DNA from: Afipia massiliensis
Lineage (GTDB): Bacteria > Pseudomonadota > Alphaproteobacteria > Rhizobiales > Xanthobacteraceae
Assembly: GCF_014203115.1 (NCBI RefSeq)
Contig: NZ_JACHIJ010000001.1
Coordinates: 744,001-808,000, forward strand
Direction of reading: 5' to 3'
DNA length: 64,000 nt
Shown here: piece after piece, positions 26,538 through 34,506 of the stretch
Numbering within the stretch: the stretch's first letter is position 1
How the letters are laid out: each line of letters begins with the position of its first letter
Translations under genes and position numbers: made by a program
Notes under the pieces: model-generated
What the model saw: the letters and a program-made list of their open reading frames with translations, nothing else
Databases searched by the model: none
What the model was told of the DNA's origin: nothing

Positions 26538-27634
26538 CGACGGCCGAAGCAGCGTCCGCGACGCCACGCCCTCTCGCCCCAAGTGTTTCCATGCGGCCTT
26601 CGGCCATTCTTGTTTATGCCGTTCTGATCGCCGGTGTTCTCGCCGTCGCGCTGCTGGCGACGACGGTTGGCGCGGCCGGAATTCCGCTTCCCCGTCTTGC
26701 CGCTGCGCTGGGATTCAACATCGGCCACGCCGATCCCGCCATGCTGGCACGCGATGAACTTGTGCTGTGGTCGATCCGGATTCCGCGCATCGCGGTCGCA
26801 GGCATGATCGGCGGTCTTCTCGCGCTGTCCGGCGCCATCATGCAGGGCCTGTTCCGCAATCCCCTCGCCGATCCGGCGCTGGTCGGCGTATCGAGCGGCG
26901 GCGCGTTCGCAGCGGCGTCCGCCATCGTGATCTCCGACAGCGCATGGGGCGCAAGCTTCCGCTTCCTGCAATTCGAACTGCTGCCTGTCGCGGCGTTTGC
27001 AGGCTCGCTGATCACCACCACGATCCTCTACAAGATCGCCAGCCGCGAGGGCCGCACCTCCGTCGCGATCTTTCTGCTCGCCGGCCTCGCCATCGCGGCC
27101 ATCGCCAACGCGGGCATCGGGCTTCTGGTGTTCGTCGCCGATGACCGCCAGTTGCGCGACATCACCTTTTGGTTGCTCGGCTCGCTCAGCGGCGCGACCT
27201 GGCCGAAAGCCGGGGTGGTTGCGCCGGTCGCACTGCTTGCGCTGCTGGCGATCCCGCTGATCGCGCGTGGTCTCGACGTGCTGGTGCTCGGAGAAGCGGA
27301 AGCCTTTCACACCGGTGTGGATGTCGAACGGTTGAAGAAAATCTCGATTGTGCTGATTTCCGCGATGACCGGCGTGGCCGTGTCGATCTGCGGCGTGGTC
27401 GGTTTCGTCGGCATCGTCGTTCCGCATCTGCTGCGGATCGTGATCGGCCCCGGCCACCGGCTGCTGCTGCCCGCCTCGGTCTGTCTCGGGGCCATTCTGC
27501 TTATTCTCGCCGACACCATTGCGCGCGTGCTGGCAGCTCCCGCCGAAGTGCCTATCGGCATTCTGACCGCAGTGCTCGGCGCGCCGTTCTTCCTGTTCAT
27601 CCTGTTGCGGCAGCGGGCGCTGATCGGATCATGA
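26534..27634 (+). CDS. hmuU: Heme ABC transporter permease
   Basis: FecCD-family permease, 366 aa, with about ten TM helices. Family motifs are IRIPRIAVAGMIGGLLALSG, MQGLFRNPLADPALVGVSSG, GVVGFVGIVVPHLLR and EVPIGILTAVLGAPFFLFIL. The N-terminal cytoplasmic extension (about 20 residues, Pro/Ala-rich) is a little longer than usual. Its start overlaps the hmuT stop and its stop overlaps the hmuV start by four bases. Confidence 0.94.
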   Translation: MTTAEAASATPRPLAPSVSMRPSAILVYAVLIAGVLAVALLATTVGAAGIPLPRLAAALGFNIGHADPAMLARDELVLWSIRIPRIAVAGMIGGLLALSGAIMQGLFRNPLADPALVGVSSGGAFAAASAIVISDSAWGASFRFLQFELLPVAAFAGSLITTTILYKIASREGRTSVAIFLLAGLAIAAIANAGIGLLVFVADDRQLRDITFWLLGSLSGATWPKAGVVAPVALLALLAIPLIARGLDVLVLGEAEAFHTGVDVERLKKISIVLISAMTGVAVSICGVVGFVGIVVPHLLRIVIGPGHRLLLPASVCLGAILLILADTIARVLAAPAEVPIGILTAVLGAPFFLFILLRQRALIGS

Positions 27635-28425
27635 CCGCGCACGCCCCCGCCATGATCGAAGCCAACGCGATCTGCATGAAAGTGCGGCAGGCGACACTGC
27701 TCGATAACGTCAGCGTTCAGCTTCGCGGCGGCGAGACCGTCGCCATCGTCGGGCCGAACGGCGCCGGCAAATCGACGCTGCTGCGCCTGCTGTCCGGCGA
27801 TCTTCGCTGCACCGGCGGCGGCGTCCGCCTCAAGGGCCGCGATCTCGCCTCGTTCTCCTCGCGCGAGTTGGCGAACCATCGCGTCATGCTGTCCCAGCAT
27901 GTCAACGTCTCCTTCCCTTTCACCGTCGAGGAAATCGTAGCCATGGGCGCGGGCGATCGCCCCCGCACTGTCGCAACCCCTCTGGTCGATGCGGCCATTG
28001 CCGAACTCGATCTCGCGCCGTTCCGCCACCGCGAATTGCCGACGCTGTCGGGCGGCGAACAGCAGCGCGCCCACTTCGCGCGTGTTCTGGTGCAGCTGGC
28101 CTGCGGCGAAGCCGACCATGGCCCCGGCGTGCTCCTGCTCGATGAGCCGACATCCAGCCTCGACCTGCGCCACCAGATCAATCTTGTTGAAACAGCGAAG
28201 CAACGGGCACGCACCGGCACCGCCGTGGTCGCGGTGCTGCACGATCTCAACCTCGCCGTCCGGTTCGCGGATCGCATCATTGTTCTGCGCAAGGGAATGG
28301 TCGCCGCTGACGGAAGCCCTACCGAGACGATCACCAACGAGATGATCAGGCAGGTCTTCGAGGTGGAGACCAGCATCGGCTCCGAGGACGGCCAGCCCTA
28401 CGTTCTGCTCCAGCGCATGCAATAA
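27631..28425 (+). CDS. hmuV: Heme ABC transporter ATP-binding protein
   Basis: 264-aa ATPase with Walker A GPNGAGKST (41-49), Q-loop within MLSQHVNVSFPF, signature LSGGEQQRAHFARVL (from 139), Walker B VLLLDEPTSSLD (167-178) and H-loop VLHDLNLAVRFAD. These are the usual HmuV/HemV features. It is the last gene of hmuPTUV. The 165-base gap to the next gene shows no strong terminator. Confidence 0.95.
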   Translation: MTAHAPAMIEANAICMKVRQATLLDNVSVQLRGGETVAIVGPNGAGKSTLLRLLSGDLRCTGGGVRLKGRDLASFSSRELANHRVMLSQHVNVSFPFTVEEIVAMGAGDRPRTVATPLVDAAIAELDLAPFRHRELPTLSGGEQQRAHFARVLVQLACGEADHGPGVLLLDEPTSSLDLRHQINLVETAKQRARTGTAVVAVLHDLNLAVRFADRIIVLRKGMVAADGSPTETITNEMIRQVFEVETSIGSEDGQPYVLLQRMQ

Positions 28426-28530
28426 TTCGCGAATGCGGCGGCGCACACGCTGCCGATTGCGATTCCAGGCTATTTGCGCTATTTCACGCATCAGAACTGG
28501 TCAGCCCCCTGCATCGCAGCAACTAATATC

Positions 28531-28553
28531 CATCCGATGCCAAACATCGGATG
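28531..28553. promoter_or_regulatory. Candidate operator of the downstream GntR regulator
   Basis: CATCCGATG (28531-28539) and CATCGGATG (28545-28553) are a perfect 9-bp inverted repeat with a 5-base spacer (CCAAA), ending 37 bases before the GntR-type ATG. Symmetry and position suit autoregulation by that dimeric regulator. Confidence 0.5.
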
Positions 28554-28590
28554 ATTGTCGCGGTGAATGCCCGCGTGCTAGCCTTGGCAA

Positions 28591-29391
28591 ATGAAGTCGC
28601 CCGCAAAACCCCGTCCAAAACCAGTCAGCAAGCTCATCAAGCCGGGCCGCATTCAGGCCGTGCTGCGCACGCTCGGCAGCGAGATCGCGCAGGATCTGAT
28701 TCCGGTTGGCGCGACGCTGCCGCCGGAGCACGACCTCGAGAGCCGTTTTGGCGTCGGCCGCGGCGTGGTGCGCGAAGCGATCAAGACGCTCGCCGCCAAG
28801 GGGCTGGTCAGCGTGCGGCCCCGCCACGGCACCCATGTGCGGCCACGCGGCGACTGGAGCCTGCTCGACCGTGACGTGTTGAGCTGGCTGATCAGCAAGG
28901 AAGAGCCGAACCGCGATCTGCTGCTTGCGCTCCAGGAAGTCCGCCTGATCATCGAGCCCGCGGCCGCCGCCCTCGCCGCCGAACGTGCGACGGCGAAAGA
29001 TCGCAAGCGCATCATGACGGCGCTCGCCGCGATGGAGGCCTCGCACGACGTGCCGACCGCCATCATCGCCGACAAGGCATTCCACCTGGCTATCATCGAC
29101 GCCACGCACAATCCGGTGCTGCAAGGTTTCCGCGGCGCCATCGACACCATTCTCAGCGCGGTCTTCATGGTCGCCACCGGCAGTCCGGGCTGGTTTCACG
29201 AAAACCTGCCGAACCACGCCATCGCGGCCCGCGCCATCGGCGAGGGCAACGCTGAGAAGGCACGCGCGGCGATGCAGCAAGTGCTCGGTTACACCCAGTT
29301 CAAGCTGTCGAAGAAGAAGTACGGGCGAGCCAGAACGTCATCCGGCAAGCAGGCGGTCAACGGCAAGCTCAGGAAGAAGCGCGTCGCGTGA
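28591..29391 (+). CDS. GntR family transcriptional regulator, FadR (FCD) subfamily
   Basis: 266 aa. The winged HTH near residues 30-80 has LPPEHDLESRFGVGRGVVREAIKTLAAKGLV and RHGTHV. The all-helical FCD domain follows, with the metal-site pattern ADKAFHLAII (Asp/His) and a later His in NHAIAARAIG. The N-terminus (MKSPAKPRPKPVSKLIKPG) and C-terminus (KKKYGRARTSSGKQAVNG) are strongly basic extensions. FCD regulators sense small carboxylic acids. The gene directly precedes a Liv-type transporter and acyl-CoA ligase cluster, which is its likely target. Confidence 0.88.
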   Translation: MKSPAKPRPKPVSKLIKPGRIQAVLRTLGSEIAQDLIPVGATLPPEHDLESRFGVGRGVVREAIKTLAAKGLVSVRPRHGTHVRPRGDWSLLDRDVLSWLISKEEPNRDLLLALQEVRLIIEPAAAALAAERATAKDRKRIMTALAAMEASHDVPTAIIADKAFHLAIIDATHNPVLQGFRGAIDTILSAVFMVATGSPGWFHENLPNHAIAARAIGEGNAEKARAAMQQVLGYTQFKLSKKKYGRARTSSGKQAVNGKLRKKRVA

Positions 29392-29676
29392 CACAACAAT
29401 CCGTCACGGCAACCGGTTCGCCACACGAACGCGCGATACGCGCACCTGCCTGACTGGAATGTGTCAGTCCTGATTGGCGTTACTGCAAATACCTTGTGCA
29501 AATTCTGCAAGACCGCTTCAACTCGTTAGAAGTGCAAGCTTTCGTCGCACCGTCCGGCGAACCGGATCATAGACGTGCGCCAAAAGCCCGCTTAAGCTGT
29601 CATTGAACCACTGACGCCCGGCAAACGGGCGCGGACACAAAGAGCCGGCGCGACCGGACAATTCGGGAGGAACAAT

Positions 29677-30978
29677 ATGAAGCGCTTCACGCGAACCCTT
29701 GGAATGCTGACGGCCTGCTCGGCCGCATTTCTGGCGCTCACTGGCCCGTCATCGGCACAGGAAAACTTCAAGGTCGGCATCGTCACCTTCCTGTCGGGTC
29801 CGGCAGCAGAAAGTTTTGGCGTTCCCGCTGGCAAGGCTGCGGAATTCGTCATCGGCGAATTGAACAAGGGCGCCGGTCCCGCGCCCTATAATAAGGTCGG
29901 CTTCGGCGGCATGAAGATCGAGCCGATCATCATCGACGAGAACGGCGGCGCGACCAAGCAGGTGCAGGAACTGCGCAACCTCTATCAGCGCGACAATGTC
30001 GATGCCGTCATCGGCTATATCGGGTCTGGCGACTGCCTCGCGGTCGCTCCCATCGCGGAAGAGCTGAAGAAGCCGCTGTTCCTGTTCGACTGCGGAACGC
30101 CGCGCATCTTCGAAGAAGCCAAATACAACTACGTCTTCCGCACGGCCGCCCACGCCACCCAGGATAACGTCGGGCTCATCCGTTACATGAAGATGAAGAA
30201 CATCAAGATGGATACGTTCTCGGCCATCAACCAGGATTACGCCTGGGGCCAGGACAGCCGGGCCGACTTCGTCGCGGCCGCGGCTCAGCTTTATCCCAAT
30301 GCGAAGCTCGGCGCTGACCTGCTGCCGAAGTTCGGCGCTGGCCAGTACGGCACCGAAGTCTCCGCGCTGGTGTCGGCCGGATCTGATGTCGTCTATTCGA
30401 GCCTCTGGGGCGGCGATCTGCAGGCCTTCGTTCTGCAATCGGTGCCACGCGGCCTCGCCAAGCGGAGCCAGCTCGTGCTCAGCGCCGCCGACCACGTGCT
30501 GCCGCCGCTCGGCGACAAGATGCCCGACGGCGTCATCATCGGCGCACGCGGCTCCTATGGTCTGATGTCGCCGAAGACCCCGCTCAACGAGTGGTTCTTC
30601 AACGGCTACGAAAAGGCCCACGGTGCCTATCCCGTGCAGGCCGCCTATCGCGTCACGCAGTCGATCCTCGGCGTGAAGAACGCGGTGGAGAAAGCAATGG
30701 CCAAGAACGGCGGCAAAAAGCCGAGCGCCGATGAACTGGTCGCTGCGATGACCGGCTCCGAGTGGCAGAGCCCGGGCGGACTGATTCAGATGAAGAACGG
30801 CGACGGTCATCAGGCCATCCAGCCGATCTCGTTCAGCCGCACCAAGTACAATGCAGAAAAGAAGCGCGTGGACCTGGTCGACATCGTCAACTTCGAAGCC
30901 GAATGCGTTAACCCGCCTCCGGGCGTGAAGGCGATCGACTGGATCAAGGGCGGAATGAAGAACGACAAGTGCAAGTAA
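29677..30978 (+). CDS. Branched-chain-amino-acid-type ABC transporter substrate-binding protein
   Basis: 433-aa periplasmic LivK-like protein with signal peptide to about SSAQ (residue 28). NFKVGIVTFLSGPAAESFGV starts lobe 1, then GGMKIEPIIIDENGGATKQVQ, AVIGYIGSGDCLAVAPIAEE and GTEVSALVSAGSDVVYSSLWG. GGAGG-like GGGAGGAAC precedes the ATG. It is longer than LivJ/LivK (about 345 mature residues), which together with the acyl-CoA ligase downstream points to an aromatic, aliphatic acid or amide ligand rather than leucine. A REP element separates it from the permease genes. Confidence 0.9.
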   Translation: MKRFTRTLGMLTACSAAFLALTGPSSAQENFKVGIVTFLSGPAAESFGVPAGKAAEFVIGELNKGAGPAPYNKVGFGGMKIEPIIIDENGGATKQVQELRNLYQRDNVDAVIGYIGSGDCLAVAPIAEELKKPLFLFDCGTPRIFEEAKYNYVFRTAAHATQDNVGLIRYMKMKNIKMDTFSAINQDYAWGQDSRADFVAAAAQLYPNAKLGADLLPKFGAGQYGTEVSALVSAGSDVVYSSLWGGDLQAFVLQSVPRGLAKRSQLVLSAADHVLPPLGDKMPDGVIIGARGSYGLMSPKTPLNEWFFNGYEKAHGAYPVQAAYRVTQSILGVKNAVEKAMAKNGGKKPSADELVAAMTGSEWQSPGGLIQMKNGDGHQAIQPISFSRTKYNAEKKRVDLVDIVNFEAECVNPPPGVKAIDWIKGGMKNDKCK

Positions 30979-31022
30979 GTCTTGCAGGCTGACTGACACT
31001 TTGTCTTCTCGTCATACACAAC

Positions 31023-31145
31023 GGGTCGTCCCGGCGAAGGCCGGGACCCATACTCCCTGTCATCGAAGTTTTTTCGATGTGCGTGCGACGGACTTTCAAT
31101 GGATAATCCAGGGGTGATGGATCCCGGCTTTCGCCGGGATGACCC
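31023..31145. repeat. REP-like palindromic element, family A (copy 3), inside an ABC operon
   Basis: The left arm CGTCCCGGCGAAGGCCGGGA near 31027 and the inverted partner GGATCCCGGCTTTCGCCGGG ending near 31138 mark a third, slightly diverged copy. Unlike copies 1 and 2 it lies inside an operon, 45 bases after the binding-protein stop and 47 bases before the permease start. Confidence 0.88.
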
Positions 31146-31191
31146 GTGGATAACGCAATGACAACAACCTCATGATCGCTTGCACGGACAC

Positions 31192-32088
31192 ATGAACACT
31201 TTTCTCACGGTCATCCTCGACGGCCTGATCCAGGCATCGTGGCTTTTCGTCGTGGCGCTGGGGTTAACCCTCGTCTTCGGCGTGCTCAAGATTCTCAATA
31301 TCGCCCACGGCGGCTTCTACGCGCTGGGCGCCTATCTCGCCGCGACCGCCGTCACCATGGCTACCGCGCATAAGGTTCCTCCGGGCCTTGGCTTTATCCT
31401 GATGCTGGTGTCGGTGGCCCTGATCGCCGCAGCAATCGGCCTGCTGATGGAGCGCGGACTCATCAAGCTGTTCTATGGCCGCGATGAGGTCGTGCTGCTC
31501 CTCGTGACCTATGCCGTATTTCTGATCTTCGAAGACGCCACCAAGCTGATCTGGGGCGTCAATCCGATCTATGCCAACCAGCCTTATGAACTGTTCGGCA
31601 ATGCCGAATTCGCCGGGCTGTTCTACGTCGGCTACGATCTGATGCTGATCCCGCTGTCGGCGGCCATCGGCTTCGCGGTGTGGTTCGGTCTCAATCGCAC
31701 CACCACCGGCAAGATCGTCACGGCGGTCATCCACAATGCCGAAATGAGCGCCAGCATGGGCGTGAAGATCAATCGCGTCTACGCGCTGGCCTTTGCCTTC
31801 GGTGTCATGCTCGCCGCACTGGCCGGCGGCCTGACCGCGCCAAAGATTTCGGTGCAGCCGGGATTGAGCTCCGAAATCATCATTCTCAGCTTCGCCATTG
31901 TCGTGATCGGCGGCCTCGGCAGCGTCGAGGGTGCAGCCGTAGGCGCCATCCTTGTCGGCCTTGCGCGTGCCGCGTCGGTCCATCTGCTGCCACAGGCCGA
32001 ACTGTTCATGATCTATCTCATTATGGCCGCCGTGCTGATGTTCAGACCCGAGGGCCTGTTCCGCCGTGAAACCGCGAGGCGGATCTGA
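31192..32088 (+). CDS. livH: Branched-chain-amino-acid-type ABC permease (LivH-like)
   Basis: 298-aa membrane protein with about eight TM helices. LTLVFGVLKILNIAHGGFYALGA (near 22-45) and VVIGGLGSVEGAAVGAILVGLARA (near 235-260) are the LivH signatures. ATG 31192 is preferred over an in-frame TTG at 31180, and neither has a strong ribosome site. The stop overlaps the livM-like start by one base. Confidence 0.9.
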   Translation: MNTFLTVILDGLIQASWLFVVALGLTLVFGVLKILNIAHGGFYALGAYLAATAVTMATAHKVPPGLGFILMLVSVALIAAAIGLLMERGLIKLFYGRDEVVLLLVTYAVFLIFEDATKLIWGVNPIYANQPYELFGNAEFAGLFYVGYDLMLIPLSAAIGFAVWFGLNRTTTGKIVTAVIHNAEMSASMGVKINRVYALAFAFGVMLAALAGGLTAPKISVQPGLSSEIIILSFAIVVIGGLGSVEGAAVGAILVGLARAASVHLLPQAELFMIYLIMAAVLMFRPEGLFRRETARRI

Positions 32089-33074
32089 TGAAATACGCCA
32101 CAAATCCTTTCGTTCTTCTCGGCCTCGTCGTGCTCGCTGTGCTGTTCGGCCGCGTGATTCCGGCGTGGACGCTGTCGCTCGCCACCGTCGCCGCATCGAA
32201 GGCTCTTGTCGCGCTCGGCATCGTCGTGCTGGCGCGCACCGGCAACGTCTCGTTCGGGCAAGGCCTGTTCTATGCGGGCGGCGGCTATGGCGTTGCTCTT
32301 ATCGCCCATAGCTGGGGCCTGACGGATGCCGTCGCGCAGGTTCTGATCGGCGCGGTGTTCGGCGGTCTGCTCGGCCTGATCATCGGCCCGCTCATTGCCC
32401 GTTACACCGGCATCTTCTTCGGCATGCTGACGCTGGCGCTGTCGATGGTGCTCTACGGCGCGCTGGTCAAGACCACCGTGCTCGGCGGCTCGGACGGCTT
32501 CAACGTCGGCCGCCCCACCCTGTTCGGCGCGGTGTTCAACGATCCGCGCGAGGCAGACTTCATGCTCTACGCGGTATCGGTCGTCGCCACCGGCCTCGCG
32601 GGTATCTTCGCAACGATCCTGTTCCGCTCGCAGTTCGGGCTGACAAGCCTGGCGGTGCGCGAGAACAACCTTCGTGTCGAATATCTCGGCACCTCCGCGA
32701 ACCGCATCGTCACCATCAACTTCATCATCGCGGCAACATTCGCCGGCGCCAGCGGCGCGCTTGCCCTGATGGCCCAGCGGCATATCGATCCGGAATTCGC
32801 TTACTGGACCACATCCGGCGAATTCGTCTTCATCGCGGTGCTCGCGGGCACACAGAGCGTCGCCGCGGTGTTCATTTCAGCCCTTGTGCTCGAACTGGTG
32901 CGCTCGTTCTCCAACCTCTATCTGCCGAATACCTGGCAACTCGTGCTGGGCTTCTTCCTGCTGGCCGTCATCCTGTTCCTTCCGCGCGGCATCGGATCGC
33001 TCTGGAACCGGAAGAAACGCACCACGGAAGCGCCTCCCGAACCGGCAACCGCCGGGACAGGAGCGACATCATGA
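32088..33074 (+). CDS. livM: Branched-chain-amino-acid-type ABC permease (LivM-like)
   Basis: 328-aa integral membrane protein. Motifs are LVALGIVVLARTGNVSFGQGLFYAGGGYGVAL, MLTLALSMVLYG, GGSDGFNVGRPTLFG and NRIVTINFIIAATFAGASGALA. It ends in a polar tail (KKRTTEAPPEPATAGTG). It pairs with the preceding LivH and overlaps livG by four bases. Confidence 0.9.
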   Translation: MKYATNPFVLLGLVVLAVLFGRVIPAWTLSLATVAASKALVALGIVVLARTGNVSFGQGLFYAGGGYGVALIAHSWGLTDAVAQVLIGAVFGGLLGLIIGPLIARYTGIFFGMLTLALSMVLYGALVKTTVLGGSDGFNVGRPTLFGAVFNDPREADFMLYAVSVVATGLAGIFATILFRSQFGLTSLAVRENNLRVEYLGTSANRIVTINFIIAATFAGASGALALMAQRHIDPEFAYWTTSGEFVFIAVLAGTQSVAAVFISALVLELVRSFSNLYLPNTWQLVLGFFLLAVILFLPRGIGSLWNRKKRTTEAPPEPATAGTGATS

Positions 33075-33820
33075 AGCCCGTCCTTTCCGTCCGCGGACTG
33101 CAGAAGCGTTTCGGCGCGGTGGTCGCCGCCGACAACATCAGCATCGAGATTCCGCCGGGACAGAAGCTCTGCCTGATCGGCGCGAACGGCGCGGGCAAAA
33201 CGACGTTCGTGAACATGGTGACGGGCTACATGAAGCCCGACAGCGGCGAGATCGAACTCGATGGCTCGCCGATCGGACGGCGTTCTCCGCGCGATGTCGC
33301 CAAACTGGGAATATCGCGCTCGTTCCAGATCCCGCAGCTCTTCATCGAACTGACCGCCGCGGAAAATCTCACCGTTGCCGTCTCCAGCGCGGAAGGCGGA
33401 AAGCTCTCGGTGACCGCTCCTGCGGACAGCGGCGACCGCCGCGACAAGGCCGTCGCACTGCTCGACCGTTTCGGCCTGGCTGGCCACGCGGACCGTCCGG
33501 TGGCCGAACTGGCCGGCGGCGTCCGCAAGCTGGTCGATATCGCCATGGCTTTGGCGCGGCGTCCAAAATTGCTGCTGCTGGATGAACCGACCTCTGGCGT
33601 CTCTGCGGAGGAGAAATTCGCGACAATGGACCGCGTCATTCACGCCGTGTCGGAAGAAGCCGCCACCATCGTCTTCGTCGAGCACGACATGGATATCGTC
33701 AGCAAGTATGCCGACCGCGTGGTCGCCTTCTACAACGGCCGCATCCTGGCCGACGGCGAGCCGTCAACCGTGCTGAAAGACAACGAAGTGCGCCGCTATG
33801 TGACAGGAGGCGCACGATGA
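33071..33820 (+). CDS. livG: Branched-chain-amino-acid-type ABC ATP-binding protein (LivG-like)
   Basis: 249-aa ATPase. Walker A is GANGAGKTT (37-45), the signature region ELAGGVRKLVDIAMAL is degenerate from LSGGQ as usual for this group, Walker B is LLLLDEPTSGV and the H-loop is FVEHDMDIV. It overlaps livM and livF by four bases each. Confidence 0.91.
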   Translation: MKPVLSVRGLQKRFGAVVAADNISIEIPPGQKLCLIGANGAGKTTFVNMVTGYMKPDSGEIELDGSPIGRRSPRDVAKLGISRSFQIPQLFIELTAAENLTVAVSSAEGGKLSVTAPADSGDRRDKAVALLDRFGLAGHADRPVAELAGGVRKLVDIAMALARRPKLLLLDEPTSGVSAEEKFATMDRVIHAVSEEAATIVFVEHDMDIVSKYADRVVAFYNGRILADGEPSTVLKDNEVRRYVTGGAR

Positions 33821-34479
33821 CCGCCGCCCGCCCGCTGCTCGATATCGACAATCTCGCGGTCGAGATCCAGTCAATGCCCGCGCTGCGCGGCTTCACCATG
33901 CACCTCTCTGAGGGCGCCATGGTCAGTCTCGTCGGCCGCAACGGCGCCGGCAAGACCACACTGATGCGCTCGATCATGGGGCATCTCGCACCCAAGCACG
34001 GCACGATCCGTTTCGGTGGCGAGGATCTGGCCGCCCTGCCGCGTCATGCCCGCGCCGGTCTCGGCATCGGCTACATGCCGGAAGATCGCGGACTGGTGCC
34101 GCAACTGACGGTAGAAGAAAACATCCTGCTGCCGCTGTGGGTCGCGAAGGATGTCGATCGCAAGGCGCGGCTGGACTTCGTCTACGAGGTGATCAGCGAA
34201 CTGGCCACCATGCGCGACCGCAAGGCGCTGCTGCTCTCCGGCGGACAACAGAAGCTGGTTGCGCTCGGCCGCGCGCTCGGCATCGGAACAAAATGCCTGC
34301 TGCTCGATGAGCCATTCGAGGGGATCGCACCTGCCCTGTCCGAACGCATCTCCGATGTGCTTGCCTCGCTCAAGGGCAAAGGTTTAACTGTCTTGATGTC
34401 TCAATCCGATTTGAATCATTCGCATACTTTGTTCGATGCTGAATTCGTGATCGAGCGCGGAGCCAACCTTACAGCCTGA
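33817..34479 (+). CDS. livF: Branched-chain-amino-acid-type ABC ATP-binding protein (LivF-like)
   Basis: 220-aa ATPase: Walker A GRNGAGKTT (40-48), YMPEDRGLVPQLTVEENIL typical of LivF, signature LLSGGQQKLVALGRALG, Walker B CLLLDEPFEGIAP, and an H-loop replaced by LMSQSDLNHS. The usual H-loop histidine is absent at that spot, with Gln/Ser before Asp. This is uncommon, but the family tolerates it. It is somewhat shorter than typical LivF (about 235). Confidence 0.87.
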   Translation: MTAARPLLDIDNLAVEIQSMPALRGFTMHLSEGAMVSLVGRNGAGKTTLMRSIMGHLAPKHGTIRFGGEDLAALPRHARAGLGIGYMPEDRGLVPQLTVEENILLPLWVAKDVDRKARLDFVYEVISELATMRDRKALLLSGGQQKLVALGRALGIGTKCLLLDEPFEGIAPALSERISDVLASLKGKGLTVLMSQSDLNHSHTLFDAEFVIERGANLTA

Positions 34480-34506
34480 CATTGCAGGTCAGGACAGGAC
34501 ACGACG

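Noticed and set aside
29485..29512. Three TGCAA(A/G) boxes upstream of the Liv binding protein
   Set aside because: Spacing is irregular (13 and 9 bases) and the flanks differ, so they were not called as an operator or as a sigma-54 promoter.
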